The notes below the pieces were generated by a model. That model ran no database searches. It was not told the origin of the DNA and saw only the letters and a list, made by a program, of their open reading frames with translations. 64,000 nt of DNA from Paenibacillus sp. (GTDB taxonomy: Bacteria > Bacillota > Bacilli > Paenibacillales > YIM-B00363). Within the stretch, counting starts at the first letter, position 1. Each line of letters starts with the position of its first letter. Shown here in pieces: positions 42,902 through 52,520 of the stretch. The stretch lies in contig NZ_JAPSKE010000005.1 of assembly GCF_031177825.1 (NCBI RefSeq), forward strand, positions 303,792 through 367,791, in the 5' to 3' direction. The position numbers were made by a program, and so were the translations under genes.

Positions 42902-44608
42902 TTACCGATTGTTGACGATTTCCGCGATCTCTTCGGCGACATCGTCCCCGCCGATGGATTTCCAGGTAGAGACGAACTTATCGAACTCGTCTAGCGGAGA
43001 AGTGCCGGAAATAATTTTCAGGAACGTCTCCTTCTCGAGCTTCTCCAGGTTTGCGCCTCGCTTGAGCATCGTCTCGGTATTGCCGTAGAAGATCGGCTCG
43101 ATCCGATTCATTTCCTTGGCGCCGGTGACCGCGGCGGCGGTATAGAACGCCAACGAATCCGCGTACGCGACCATATCCTGCTTCGGATTCTCGTGATTTT
43201 TCAAGATCGCCTCCACGCGAGGCATAATACGCGCCGGCAGACCGGTCGTGTCTTTGTCTTTCAGCACTTTGTCGTAGATCGGGATATCGCGGGCCAGCGC
43301 ATCCTGGAAGTCAAGCTGCAGGTTCAGCGGGTAGTTCAGCCAGCCTACGCCTTGTCCTTTGTACAGCTCTTGGGCCGCGGGATCGATCAATCGGATGCCT
43401 TCGTATTCCACGTTCAGCACTTTCAGGACCGCTTCCGGGTTCTTCGCGCCTTTCTTTACGACCATGAAAGAACCGGATGGGACGGACGGAACGAAGTTGC
43501 GCTTGCCCGCATCGTCGAGCGGTACGGCCACCGGCACCCAGTCGGCTTCCGGATTCGCCTTGACCGCGTCGGACATCGCCCAGCCGGCGAACCACGGCGC
43601 GAAGAGGATGCCTGCGCGACCGCTCGATACGAGACCGGCGTTGTCTTCCCACTTCCGCGTCAGGAATTCCATGTCGATCAGACCGTCGGCATACATCTGG
43701 CGCAGCACGCCGAGCGCTTCCTTGGTCTCCGGCGTCGTGGAGCCGTAGACGATGTTGCCTTGGTCATCCTTGAACCAGCTCTTCGGATACGAATGGTATG
43801 CGTTGAAGATCGGGTCGAACGTGAAGAATCCGCCGTCGCCGACGATGCTCGGATCCCCGAGCAGACCGACGGTATCCTTCGAGCCGTTACCGTCAGGGTC
43901 TTGCTCGACGAACGCTTGGATAATGCCCTTCACATCGTCTACCGTCTTCGGCAGCTGAAGATTCAGCTTGTTCAGCCAGTCTTGGCGAATCCACAGCAGC
44001 TGGAAGTTCCCGTCGATATTCGTATTCGGGAGCGCATACAGCTTTCCGTCGATTCTTCCGGTGTTGAGCGCGCGGTCCCCGGAATACGAATCGTAGTACT
44101 CCTTAATCAACGGCGATGCGTAGTTCTCGTACACTTCGGTGAGATCCGCCAGCATATCGGCTTTCGCCAGCTGATGGAACTGCTGCTCGTTGACGACCAT
44201 GACGTCGGGAATGCTGTTGCTGGCGATCGCGAGCGTAACCTTCTGATTGTACGCGTCCAGATCCTCGACGGAGAATTCGTACTTGATGTCGACGTTGAGC
44301 CGCTCCTCGACGTAGCGGAGGTACTCGTTATCCTCCAGCGTGTCCCCGTCGGGCAAGTTGTTGCCGGATACGCCTTGCCGTCCCAACGTAATCGTGACGG
44401 TGTCCTCGTACGCGGCGAACGGTCCGTCTTCGACGGCGGCTTCGTTCGATTCGGCAGCCGGCTGCTGCGCATTGTCCGTCGTCTCAGTCGCCGTCTCCGG
44501 CGTCTCTGTCGTCGCACCGGACGATGAACCGTTGTTCGCGCCGCTGCAAGCCGTCATGCCGAGGAGCGCCGTAGCGCTGAGCAAGACGAGCCATTTTTTT
44601 CTATTCAT
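42902..44608 (-). CDS. LplA-type sugar-binding lipoprotein
   Basis: 568 residues from ATG 44608 behind GGAGG. Lipobox MTAC (C21), a long Thr/Glu/Asn-rich linker, then the large LplA-type solute-binding fold starting at VTITLGRQGVSGNNLPDGD with the cluster YVEERLNVDIKYEF. LplA-type proteins are longer than the MalE-like ones elsewhere in this window and usually bind complex glycan fragments. It is first in the transport set and lies 97 bp after the response-regulator gene. By context the ligand is a mannoside. Confidence 0.93.
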   Translation of the reverse strand: MNRKKWLVLLSATALLGMTACSGANNGSSSGATTETPETATETTDNAQQPAAESNEAAVEDGPFAAYEDTVTITLGRQGVSGNNLPDGDTLEDNEYLRYVEERLNVDIKYEFSVEDLDAYNQKVTLAIASNSIPDVMVVNEQQFHQLAKADMLADLTEVYENYASPLIKEYYDSYSGDRALNTGRIDGKLYALPNTNIDGNFQLLWIRQDWLNKLNLQLPKTVDDVKGIIQAFVEQDPDGNGSKDTVGLLGDPSIVGDGGFFTFDPIFNAYHSYPKSWFKDDQGNIVYGSTTPETKEALGVLRQMYADGLIDMEFLTRKWEDNAGLVSSGRAGILFAPWFAGWAMSDAVKANPEADWVPVAVPLDDAGKRNFVPSVPSGSFMVVKKGAKNPEAVLKVLNVEYEGIRLIDPAAQELYKGQGVGWLNYPLNLQLDFQDALARDIPIYDKVLKDKDTTGLPARIMPRVEAILKNHENPKQDMVAYADSLAFYTAAAVTGAKEMNRIEPIFYGNTETMLKRGANLEKLEKETFLKIISGTSPLDEFDKFVSTWKSIGGDDVAEEIAEIVNNR

Positions 44609-44705
44609 GCCCCAACCTCCAATGATTGAACTTGGTAATGAGTTCATCATACCAGTCCAATGGAAACGCCTTCTATCTCACATATTTTCGATTTCAATCG
44701 TTTTT

Positions 44706-46256
44706 TTACGGAGTTTGCTCTCGGAATTTCGCCGGCGTGACGCCGTAATGCTGGCGGAACGACTGAATAAAATAGTTCGAGTTGCGATACCCCAGCTTCT
44801 GGCATATATCGACGATCTTCATGTTCGTGTCTCGCAGCAGCGCCACCGCTTTGTCCATGCGGACTTGGGTAATGTACCGAATCAGACTTTGCCCGGTTTC
44901 CTTCTTGAAGAGATAGCTTACATAGCTTGGCGTTAAGTACACCTGCTCCGCGATCCCTTCGAGCGAGAGGTCTTGGTCGTAACGCGCCTCGACCATCTGT
45001 TTGATCTGCTCGACGATTTTGTTCGCGGATTCGCCTTTGCCCTTGGTGCCGACGTCGGATTCGAGCCTGTCGAACAGGTCGAACAGGAGATCTTTCAAGT
45101 CGTGCAGGGACGGCGATCGGGTGATCTTGTCCAAGTACTCGTTAATAACGGTCAGACTATTCTTTTGTTCCTTGACCACTGCTTTAGTCATGATTTCCGA
45201 ACATATGAATTTGGTGTATAGCGAGGAAAACTGCCCTTTCGTCTTCAAGAACGAAAACAACAGCTCGACCCCGTACTTCGCGCCTCGGATATCGCCATAG
45301 TCCAAACATTGGTAAATTTTGTTTTCGATCGACTGCAATTCGACCTCGTCGACGGACGCTTCGGCGAACGGCTCTCCGGCGAACAGAATCGCTTGGTCAT
45401 TCATAAAAAACTTATATTCCAGCAAGCGCTCCACGCCGCAGTAAGCGTCATGCACGCGTTCCCATCCGTCGGCGGCGGCGCCGACGATAATGCTCACTTG
45501 CTGTTCGAAACATTCCGCAGGACTGGAGGCGATCGTCTCAGCTAATGATCGAAGCGTCTCCTTCGGCAACGGAGCGGGGCTGCGGACGAACAGGAGGCTT
45601 TGTTTTTCATTCAAGTTCAAGTAATCGAACGGGAGGTCGATCCGTTCGCCGAGCATCGCGAGAAACTCGTCGTTTTGCATGTCGAAGAACGGACGCGGGC
45701 AGTCTGCCAGCAGGAGATGGATCCACTCCCGTTCCGGGGCGTCGCCGTCCGGAAGAGCGACCTCGGACGGCTTGATCGGTTTGCTCCCGTTGATCGCGTC
45801 CAGCAGCATTTTCTCTCTCTCGTAGGCCATGCCCCGCCGGTAGCCTTCCAGCAGCTGAAGCTCGCGGATTTTGCCGGCCTCCTTCTCGAGGCAAGCATCC
45901 GTCGCCCGCCCAATCGCCGCGACGAATTCAGGCACCTGGATCGGCTTCAGCAAGTAATTCGAGACATTGGTGCGCATCGCTCTCCGTGCGTATTCGAATT
46001 CGTTGAAGGCGCTATAGATAATAAGTTCTATGTCCGGTTTTTCTTCCCGGATTTTTTCCGACAGTTCCAGACCGTCCATGAACGGCATCTTAATATCCGT
46101 GATCACAATATCCACCCGTTGGCTTCGCACGATCTCGAGCGCGGCCTCGCCGTTTTCCGCCGTGATGGGGTCCAGCTCCAGCTGTAACTTGCGGATCAGA
46201 TTGCGAATGCCTTCCCGTTCGATTCGCTCGTCGTCGACAATCAGTATGCGATACAT
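44706..46256 (-). CDS. Response regulator with AraC-type DNA-binding domain, YesN type
   Basis: 516 residues from ATG 46256 (AAGGAG). Receiver domain 1-120 with D8, D9, phospho-acceptor D54 (ITDIKMP) and K in YLLKPI; a central helical region of about 280 residues; and a C-terminal AraC domain (LSLEGIAEQVYLTPSYVSYLF and KIVDICQKLGYRNSNYFIQSF). Partner of the kinase at 39262-40962. A terminator upstream (46286-46323) separates it from the catabolic genes, so it likely opens the regulator-transporter-kinase operon. Confidence 0.94.
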   Translation of the reverse strand: MYRILIVDDERIEREGIRNLIRKLQLELDPITAENGEAALEIVRSQRVDIVITDIKMPFMDGLELSEKIREEKPDIELIIYSAFNEFEYARRAMRTNVSNYLLKPIQVPEFVAAIGRATDACLEKEAGKIRELQLLEGYRRGMAYEREKMLLDAINGSKPIKPSEVALPDGDAPEREWIHLLLADCPRPFFDMQNDEFLAMLGERIDLPFDYLNLNEKQSLLFVRSPAPLPKETLRSLAETIASSPAECFEQQVSIIVGAAADGWERVHDAYCGVERLLEYKFFMNDQAILFAGEPFAEASVDEVELQSIENKIYQCLDYGDIRGAKYGVELLFSFLKTKGQFSSLYTKFICSEIMTKAVVKEQKNSLTVINEYLDKITRSPSLHDLKDLLFDLFDRLESDVGTKGKGESANKIVEQIKQMVEARYDQDLSLEGIAEQVYLTPSYVSYLFKKETGQSLIRYITQVRMDKAVALLRDTNMKIVDICQKLGYRNSNYFIQSFRQHYGVTPAKFREQTP

Positions 46257-46285
46257 CGATGCGCTCCTTCCCGCTCGCACAAGCA

Positions 46286-46323
46286 CAAAAAGGGCTTCTC
46301 TACAGAGAGAGAATCCGCCCTTC
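46286..46323 (-). terminator. Terminator between GH38 and response-regulator genes
   Basis: On the - strand AAGAAGGGCGGATTCTC pairs with GAGAAGCCCTT (three-base bulge) and is followed by five T, directly after the cytosolic GH38 stop at 46338. It ends the manA-ROK-GH38 unit. Confidence 0.75.
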
Positions 46324-46337
46324 TTATGCTTGCCGAA

Positions 46338-48785
46338 CTATTTGCTTCTGAATGCTACGGTTCCCGCGTTGACGCTGTGGTTGGCGCGTACGGCCTGCTC
46401 TACTGTGCGGAACGGCTCGCCCCACTGAAGCGTATAGCGGAATTCGTAGAAACCGCCTAACGTCGCCTTGAAGTTCGTCTCCCAATAGTTGGTCAGCACC
46501 CAGGCGTACAACGATTTGCGTTCTTCTTGCGGGGCCTGGCCCTGGACTCTTCGCTCGCCGAATTCCAACGGCCCGGTCTGCATCAGCGGGGTATCCGGCG
46601 TCGCGAGAGCCAGTCCGCCGGTCGGCGCAACCAGAGCCAGCCCTTCCTGAATGCAATAGAAGTCAGTCAAGGTGCCCGGGATTTGATCGATTCCAGGTCG
46701 GATCGCCGCCCCTGCCTTCTCGAACCACAGCTCGCCGTTGTCCTCCCGGAGGAAAGGCAAGGATACGTACACGTTCTCGGGCTCCCAGACGCTAGTCTTG
46801 TGCATTCGGACGGATACGTCGACTCGCGGCTGATCCTTGTACACCTTCAGGAAGAGGGAGTAGTGACTCATCCCTTCCACTTGATACGTAAGCTCCACGA
46901 TACCATACAATGCGCCGTTCGTAATGGCCTTCACGCCGCAGAGTCGGCCGAAGTCGCGCTGGACGTTCATCCCTTTGCGGTTTCTGCCCATGATTCTTCT
47001 GACAGTCGTCTGATCGCCGTGCTCGCCGTTGGTCACTTCGTAGACCGGCGTGAAGGCGCCGCAGACCTGTTCGGAATCGATAAGCTCCTTGCCTGTCCGT
47101 TTATCGACCCACGAGACGATCCCCGCTCCGCGCCGCCAAGTGATGCGCACGTCGGCGGATTCGATGCTGTTTTCCGTGATCCTGATCCGATCCGGATCCT
47201 GTGCCAGCGGGAGGAGATCCCGAACGTCTTGAATCCGGTCGTTGCCGATCAAGCGCGTGCTGCTGGTGGTGCGTCCCGCTGCGCGAGCCGCGGCGCTGCG
47301 GATCGCGTACCGCTTCTCTTCCCGCGCGCCCAGCTTGGCCATAATGGCGATCTGGTAGCCTCGGCTCACCTTCTCCTGCTGGTGGGGGACGACCTCCCCG
47401 GTTTGTTCGTCAACGACCTCTAAGCCATTCCGGAAGTAATCCGCTTCCCACTGCTCTTCCAGATAGAAGAAGGCGAGATCTTCCACAGGGTAGTCGAACG
47501 AATTGACGACCTTGTACGTGAATGCCCGGTTCGCCCGCAGCAGCGCATCACCTTGGGTACGCAGCACCTTATCCAGCGAGCGGTACGCCAGACGGCTCGC
47601 ATTGGCGGCGTATGCCTCCTTGCGAACCCCCAATTCCTGCACCATCGGATGCCACGGCTCGGAGATCGAGGAATGATACCCCCAGGTGTGTTCGGCGTAC
47701 ATGATTAATTGCTGCTCGGCTTCCTTCATCTCGTTCGCTTGGACGCTCTTGCCTTCCGGGTCGAGCCGCTTGACGACGGACAGCGTTCGCTGCGCATTGC
47801 GGAAAATTTGCGTATGCATCGCCGTCGAGGCTACGCCGTCGGACCACCAATCGGGCCAGTCGCCGCGGTACACCGGGATCTCCACGTCTTGCTGCTTCAC
47901 GAGGTCGAAATAACGGTTCAGCGTGGTCATCTCGAGCTCGACGCGGTCCCCGTGCTTGGCGTTCCATTCGCGAACGAAGCTCGCGATCCGTCCGTTCGGA
48001 GCCGCGTTATCCCGCAGCAGCCCCATGACGTTGACCAATACGAAATCGTACGGATAGCCTTCCTTGTCCAGCTGCTCGAGATAACGCGAGACTCTCGTCT
48101 CCGCGAGCTTCCAGTGGTCTTCGGCGATGCCCCAGACCGGCGTCTCGTCCCGGATCGTGTAGGACAACGTGCCGTCCGGATTTAGCCCCAAGTCGTTGCC
48201 CATCATATAATGTTCGCCGCTCCATACGAGCAGACGCTTGCCGTTCGGCGCCTCCCAGTAAAACGGGAATTGCTTGCGACCGATGGCGAACATGCCGTGA
48301 TGGGTATGAATGCAGCTCAGCAAATGCTCGATGCCGGCATCGGCCAACGCCTCTGCGTATCCCCAGCTGTAGCCGTTAATGTCCGCGGTCATCGCCGATC
48401 TGACGCGAAGTCCGTAAGGCTCTGCGAATTTCCCGGCTCTCGCGACCATCTCGGCAAGCAGCTCGTATTGGATGAGCTCCGTCATGTTCAAGTACGTGCC
48501 TGACAGCTCGATATCGCCTCTGCGCAGGGCGTCGACGAACTTTTCCTTTTCTTCGTCCGTAGCTTCCTCCAGAAACTTCTCGACGGCCCAGAACGTCTCG
48601 CAGGTCCACTTGAAGCCCTTCCACTCCGGACGTTCTCCCTTATGCGAGGCTTCGCAGATGTCCACCGCTTGCCTGATGAAGTCGACGTGGTATTGCTCGA
48701 TCTTTTCCTGTCTTTCCGTGTAACCGATATCGGTGTGAGAGTGATGAATCATATAAATTTTCCACTTTTTTCCGCCGGTTTGCAT
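46338..48785 (-). CDS. Cytosolic GH38 alpha-mannosidase
   Basis: 815 residues, no signal peptide. Zinc ligands H17 and D19 in HHSHTDIGYTERQ, the candidate nucleophile aspartate in SAMTADINGYSWG, tryptophan-rich GDWPDWWSDGVAS and the zinc histidine in MYAEHTWGYHS are those of GH38. A long beta-rich C-terminal part follows from about 420. The secreted GH38 at 34427 shares each motif but is much larger. This enzyme would release mannose from imported oligomannosides for the ROK kinase encoded 110 bp upstream. Its start region has no strong ribosome site; MQTGGKKWKIYM is the best N-terminus. Confidence 0.93.
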   Translation of the reverse strand: MQTGGKKWKIYMIHHSHTDIGYTERQEKIEQYHVDFIRQAVDICEASHKGERPEWKGFKWTCETFWAVEKFLEEATDEEKEKFVDALRRGDIELSGTYLNMTELIQYELLAEMVARAGKFAEPYGLRVRSAMTADINGYSWGYAEALADAGIEHLLSCIHTHHGMFAIGRKQFPFYWEAPNGKRLLVWSGEHYMMGNDLGLNPDGTLSYTIRDETPVWGIAEDHWKLAETRVSRYLEQLDKEGYPYDFVLVNVMGLLRDNAAPNGRIASFVREWNAKHGDRVELEMTTLNRYFDLVKQQDVEIPVYRGDWPDWWSDGVASTAMHTQIFRNAQRTLSVVKRLDPEGKSVQANEMKEAEQQLIMYAEHTWGYHSSISEPWHPMVQELGVRKEAYAANASRLAYRSLDKVLRTQGDALLRANRAFTYKVVNSFDYPVEDLAFFYLEEQWEADYFRNGLEVVDEQTGEVVPHQQEKVSRGYQIAIMAKLGAREEKRYAIRSAAARAAGRTTSSTRLIGNDRIQDVRDLLPLAQDPDRIRITENSIESADVRITWRRGAGIVSWVDKRTGKELIDSEQVCGAFTPVYEVTNGEHGDQTTVRRIMGRNRKGMNVQRDFGRLCGVKAITNGALYGIVELTYQVEGMSHYSLFLKVYKDQPRVDVSVRMHKTSVWEPENVYVSLPFLREDNGELWFEKAGAAIRPGIDQIPGTLTDFYCIQEGLALVAPTGGLALATPDTPLMQTGPLEFGERRVQGQAPQEERKSLYAWVLTNYWETNFKATLGGFYEFRYTLQWGEPFRTVEQAVRANHSVNAGTVAFRSK

Positions 48786-48895
48786 GGACTCGCTCCCCTA
48801 ATGTGAGATGTTCACTTCTATACTTTCGACCAGTATATCGTCGGGGGGAATGGATCGGTAGACCACATTTTTTCGATTCGTATCGGTTTTTTTCG

Positions 48896-49831
48896 TTATT
48901 GGACGGCCGTATTGATAAGCCCGTACACGCCAAGAAGCGTACTGGACAACGTATCGCGGCTGACCCGAATTTCGGCATGCAACCCGGCGGGCGCCGCCGC
49001 CTCCCGGAAAGCGGGGGCGAACAGATGCGCGCTCTTGGAAATCTGGCCGCCGAGGACGATGCGATCGGGCTGGAAGCGGAGCAGCGAAGGGATCAGGATG
49101 TCCGCCATCTGCCGCCCAAATTCCTCGAACAGCCGCTGCGCCTCCTTGTCGCCTCCGTCCGCCAAACCGGCCAGCTCCAGAACGTCCAGACGTTTCGCGT
49201 CCAGACCATGCCTGCCGGCCAACTGCAGCACGCCCCTGCGGGAGATATAGTCATCTGCGATCCCTTCCCGGTAAGGAACGGTATAAAGCCAACCTTCAGG
49301 CGGCACATCGTCGCGCTGCTTTACCAGTCGTCCGCGATCCAGAAAGCAAGAGCCCAGCCCCGTTCCGATCGTCAAGCAGACGGCGCGATCGGCGCCCTCC
49401 GCTGCGCCGCCGGGGCCAGACTCGCCAAGGCCGAACAGCGCCGCGTCGTTCTCGAAGGCGATGCGGAAATGGGGCGCAAGTCTCCCTCTCGTCCGCCCGT
49501 CCGAGCGCAGCGCTTCCCCGAGCAGTTGGCCGACCGGCAGCCCGTAGAGCGAGTCGAACTTGCCCAACCCGCGAATATAGCTGACGCCTTCCTCGTAATC
49601 GAACGGTCCTGGAAAGGCGACCCCCAGCCCGTCCGCCGCAGCATCCGGCCCGACTTTGGCGAGGATGTCCGCAAAGATGTCTGTAAAACGGGCAATCATC
49701 GGCCCGGTCGCCAGATCGGCTTGCGACGCGTAGTGACTGACGGTTGCTTGCGCAATCGCCCCATCGACTATCGCGGCAGCTTTAATCTGCGTTCCTCCGA
49801 CATCGAAAGCGACGATCAAAGAAGATGTCAC
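48896..49831 (-). CDS. ROK family sugar kinase (candidate mannokinase)
   Basis: About 311 residues; GTG at 49831 fits AGGGGG best, with GTG 49840 as alternative. ATP-binding motif AFDVGGTQIK at the N-terminus and GTGLGSCF at about 155. The zinc-binding cysteine motif usual in ROK glucokinases (CxCGxxGC) is absent: the corresponding part reads DDYISRRGVLQLAG. It starts 4 to 13 bases after the ManA-type gene. Between an alpha-mannosidase and a mannose-6-phosphate isomerase it most likely phosphorylates mannose (inference). Confidence 0.88.
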   Translation of the reverse strand: MTSSLIVAFDVGGTQIKAAAIVDGAIAQATVSHYASQADLATGPMIARFTDIFADILAKVGPDAAADGLGVAFPGPFDYEEGVSYIRGLGKFDSLYGLPVGQLLGEALRSDGRTRGRLAPHFRIAFENDAALFGLGESGPGGAAEGADRAVCLTIGTGLGSCFLDRGRLVKQRDDVPPEGWLYTVPYREGIADDYISRRGVLQLAGRHGLDAKRLDVLELAGLADGGDKEAQRLFEEFGRQMADILIPSLLRFQPDRIVLGGQISKSAHLFAPAFREAAAPAGLHAEIRVSRDTLSSTLLGVYGLINTAVQ

Positions 49832-49843
49832 GCGCTGCACCCC

Positions 49844-51595
49844 CTACGCTCGGACATAGGCCTTGATCGTTCCTACCGTTTTGCCTTCGCTCGGTCCGCT
49901 CGGTCGAATCGTGTAAGAGGCGACGGAAGCCGGCACAATGAACGTCTCGGCATAATGGACGACGAACGGCTCGAACGATCCGTCCGGGCTCTCGACGGTC
50001 GCTTCTTCGCCTTCGATCAGATTTAGCATATGGACGCTGCCGTTCTGCGTGTGAACGACGGGTTCGGAGAACCAATGGCGTTTCGTCTCGATGAACTCGA
50101 GCTCGTGCAGTCCCGTCCGCTCTTCCTTCCAGCCCTCGCCTTCTCCGATCGGCTCGATGCGGTTCACGCACTCCGACTCGATCCATGGCGCCGTCCGATC
50201 CCAGCGAATGACCTGCTCGCCATGCTCCAGATGCACGGGGCGGGGCTTGCCGTCGAGTCCCAACCGATCCCAGTCCCATAGTTTAAAGGTGAAAATGTAC
50301 GGCGTGGCGCTGATCTCCAGCACCATACAGCCTGCCGCGGAGCAATGCACCGTTCCGGCGGGAATGAGAAAGTGGTCGTGCTTGGCCGCCGGGTACGTAT
50401 TGATATACTTTTCCGCCGGGAACGAATATCCGCCTTCCTGCGCCTTGCGCAGATCCGCCATCATCTCCTCGGGAGCGACGTTCTCCTTAAGTCCAAGGTA
50501 CACTTGCGCCCCCGGAACGGCATCCAGAATGTAGTAGCTCTCATCCTGGGTGTAGGTCATGCCGAATCGGTCGCGAATATACTCCGTCGTCGGATGGACT
50601 TGCAGGCTTAGAGGCTGACCGCCGATCGTGTCCAGGAAATCGAACCGGATCGGGAACTCCGCGCCGAAACGCGCGTAGACCTTCTCGCCGAGCAACTCGA
50701 CCGATCGGAAGAACACCAGATTGATCGCCGGCAACTCGAGGCGAATCGGGCCGTACTGAAAGTATAGGCTGTTCTCCTCCGGCACGCCGTCGAATCCCCA
50801 GGCATAGGGATGTTCGCGCTTGGGCAGATCGACCCGCTCTTCCAACCAAGTCCCCCCCCATACGCCTGGATCGAAATAGGGAACCAGCCGGAACGGCCGC
50901 CTCGACGCCTGGGCCAACCCTTCGAACAGCGCCTGACGGGTGACCATCTTGGGCGAATCCTTAGCGTTCGTATCCAGATAGTAGTCGATTCCGCCGAGCC
51001 GCTTCTTCTTCAGCCGGTCCGCCATGCGCCATTCGAAGAAGAAGCCCCGCTTGTACAAGCGCAGGATATCGTCCTCCTGACGTCCCGCGCGCCAGTTGCC
51101 GATTTCTTTCGAGCGGAAGCGCTGCTGGATCTCCCAACGCGCCAGATCGGCATAGAGGAACAAGTCACCCCGAGCGATCAGCGAAGCGCCGAACCCGATG
51201 ACGAGCACGATGCCTTCCCCCGCCGCATCGATCCGGCTTCGCAAGACGTCGATCCGCTCCGGATCATAGAACTCTTCGATCTGGAACGGCGCCATATAAC
51301 CGAAGACGCGGTCATCCGTCAGATAACGTTCGACTTTGCTATCCACTTCATCGGGAGCCAGCGCCGCTTCCTCGGCTTGAACGATCGTTACCGGTTCGAG
51401 CGACTGTCGGCATCCCGCTATGATTTCCTCCTGCCGAACGCCGGGGTAACATTCTAGAACGACCACGGTTTTTCTCTTCCCCAGACGCTTGACCGCGGCG
51501 GCGAGCTCGCGACCGATCGCTTCGTACCCCTCCCAGGCCTCATCTTCCCGTCCTCGAATGGCGACAATGGGTTCTTTATCATAGCGAGATGACAT
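49844..51595 (-). CDS. Mannose-6-phosphate isomerase, class I, with N-terminal kinase-like extension
   Basis: 583 residues from ATG 51595 (AAGGAG is 13 bases away, which is long). Residues 1 to about 215 resemble a uridine-kinase-type P-loop fold without an intact Walker A (KTVVVLECYPGVRQEE; YEFF-like RGFFFEWRMADRLKK). From about 230 a cupin isomerase follows with the zinc-site motifs LSLQVHPTTEY and DESYYILDAVPGAQVYLGLK, and HDHFLIPAGTVHC. It would interconvert mannose-6-P and fructose-6-P. The gene is preceded by an AACATAAACTAACACAAATA-type operator shared with the adjacent DeoR gene and heads the catabolic operon isomerase-ROK-GH38. Confidence 0.88.
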   Translation of the reverse strand: MSSRYDKEPIVAIRGREDEAWEGYEAIGRELAAAVKRLGKRKTVVVLECYPGVRQEEIIAGCRQSLEPVTIVQAEEAALAPDEVDSKVERYLTDDRVFGYMAPFQIEEFYDPERIDVLRSRIDAAGEGIVLVIGFGASLIARGDLFLYADLARWEIQQRFRSKEIGNWRAGRQEDDILRLYKRGFFFEWRMADRLKKKRLGGIDYYLDTNAKDSPKMVTRQALFEGLAQASRRPFRLVPYFDPGVWGGTWLEERVDLPKREHPYAWGFDGVPEENSLYFQYGPIRLELPAINLVFFRSVELLGEKVYARFGAEFPIRFDFLDTIGGQPLSLQVHPTTEYIRDRFGMTYTQDESYYILDAVPGAQVYLGLKENVAPEEMMADLRKAQEGGYSFPAEKYINTYPAAKHDHFLIPAGTVHCSAAGCMVLEISATPYIFTFKLWDWDRLGLDGKPRPVHLEHGEQVIRWDRTAPWIESECVNRIEPIGEGEGWKEERTGLHELEFIETKRHWFSEPVVHTQNGSVHMLNLIEGEEATVESPDGSFEPFVVHYAETFIVPASVASYTIRPSGPSEGKTVGTIKAYVRA

Positions 51596-51643
51596 GATAA
51601 CAGTGCAACTCCTTTGTGTTGGTTTATCATAAGATAACATAAA

Positions 51644-51660
51644 CTAACACAAATAAACAT
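51644..51660. promoter_or_regulatory. DeoR operator upstream of the isomerase gene
   Basis: CTAACACAAATAAACAT occurs here and, with one change, at 52521-52537 upstream of the deoR gene. A third related half (TTGTGTTGGTTTAT) lies beside it at 51614-51627 in inverse orientation. Confidence 0.65.
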
Positions 51661-51711
51661 AGTCATCATCAATATTTACCACCAATGATTCGGAAACAGA
51701 CGCCGCAGCCT

Positions 51712-52494
51712 CTAAACGATGTGGAGCTCCGCGCCGCTCTCCTCAATGCGTTCCCGATCTCCTTGTTGTAAGCCGCTATCCGTTACGAAAACATGGATGT
51801 CCGCCAAGGTCGCAACCGGCGAGAAGTAGCGCTTGCCGATTTTGGAGGAGTCGAGCAGCATCACGACCTTATTCGCGGAGCGGATCATCATTTTTTTGAC
51901 TTGCGTATCCATTAGATTCGGATCTGTAAAACCCGCTTCCGGCGAATAGCCGAGCGCGGACAAGAACAGCGTATCGGCATGAAAGCGCGAGAAGAATTCC
52001 TCCGCCACCGGGCCGACGAACGTGCCGGATACGTCCCTGAACATGCCCCCGCAACAAATCATCTGTCGCCTGTCGGTTGCGTAGGGACGGAACCAATTCA
52101 GCGTATCGATTCCGTTCGTGAGCAGCGTTAGCTGCTCCAGATGGCACAGCCGCTCCGCCATGCGCGACACCGTCGTACCGTTCTCCAACACGATGGTATC
52201 CCCGCTATGCACAAACATCTGCGCAGCATACGCGGCCAACCGTTCCTTGACGTCCCGATTGATGGCCTGCTTGACAGTAATTTCCGGCTCGTCCAGGACG
52301 ATTCCCTGCGTTTGTTCTTGGTAGACTGCCCCGCCGTGGGAACGACGTATCCGATGTTCTTGCTCCAGCGCGTTCAAATCGCGTCGAATGGTCATCTCCG
52401 AGACACCGAAACGATCGCTCAGCTCTTTTAATGTAGCAGCGCCTTTGTCGGCCAGATAGGCTAACAACGCTTGTTTTCTTTGTAAGGGTAGCAT
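51712..52494 (-). CDS. DeoR family transcriptional repressor
   Basis: 260 residues from ATG 52494 behind GAGGTG; the in-frame start at 52527 precedes that site. N-terminal helix-turn-helix of the DeoR type (ATLKELSDRFGVSEMTIRRDLNAL) with the RRSHGGA signature, then the sugar-phosphate-isomerase-like effector domain (DTIVLENGTTVSRMAERL ... GFTDPNLMDTQVKKMMIRSA). DeoR repressors usually respond to a phosphorylated sugar, here perhaps mannose-6-P or fructose-6-P. It is next to the isomerase-kinase-mannosidase operon and shares a 17-base element with that operon's promoter. Confidence 0.94.
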   Translation of the reverse strand: MLPLQRKQALLAYLADKGAATLKELSDRFGVSEMTIRRDLNALEQEHRIRRSHGGAVYQEQTQGIVLDEPEITVKQAINRDVKERLAAYAAQMFVHSGDTIVLENGTTVSRMAERLCHLEQLTLLTNGIDTLNWFRPYATDRRQMICCGGMFRDVSGTFVGPVAEEFFSRFHADTLFLSALGYSPEAGFTDPNLMDTQVKKMMIRSANKVVMLLDSSKIGKRYFSPVATLADIHVFVTDSGLQQGDRERIEESGAELHIV

Positions 52495-52520
52495 AACGGC
52501 ACCTCGTCTTTTCTCCCATT

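Noticed and set aside
43193..44527. Long + strand open frame of about 440 codons
   Set aside because: Antisense shadow of the LplA-type binding protein gene.
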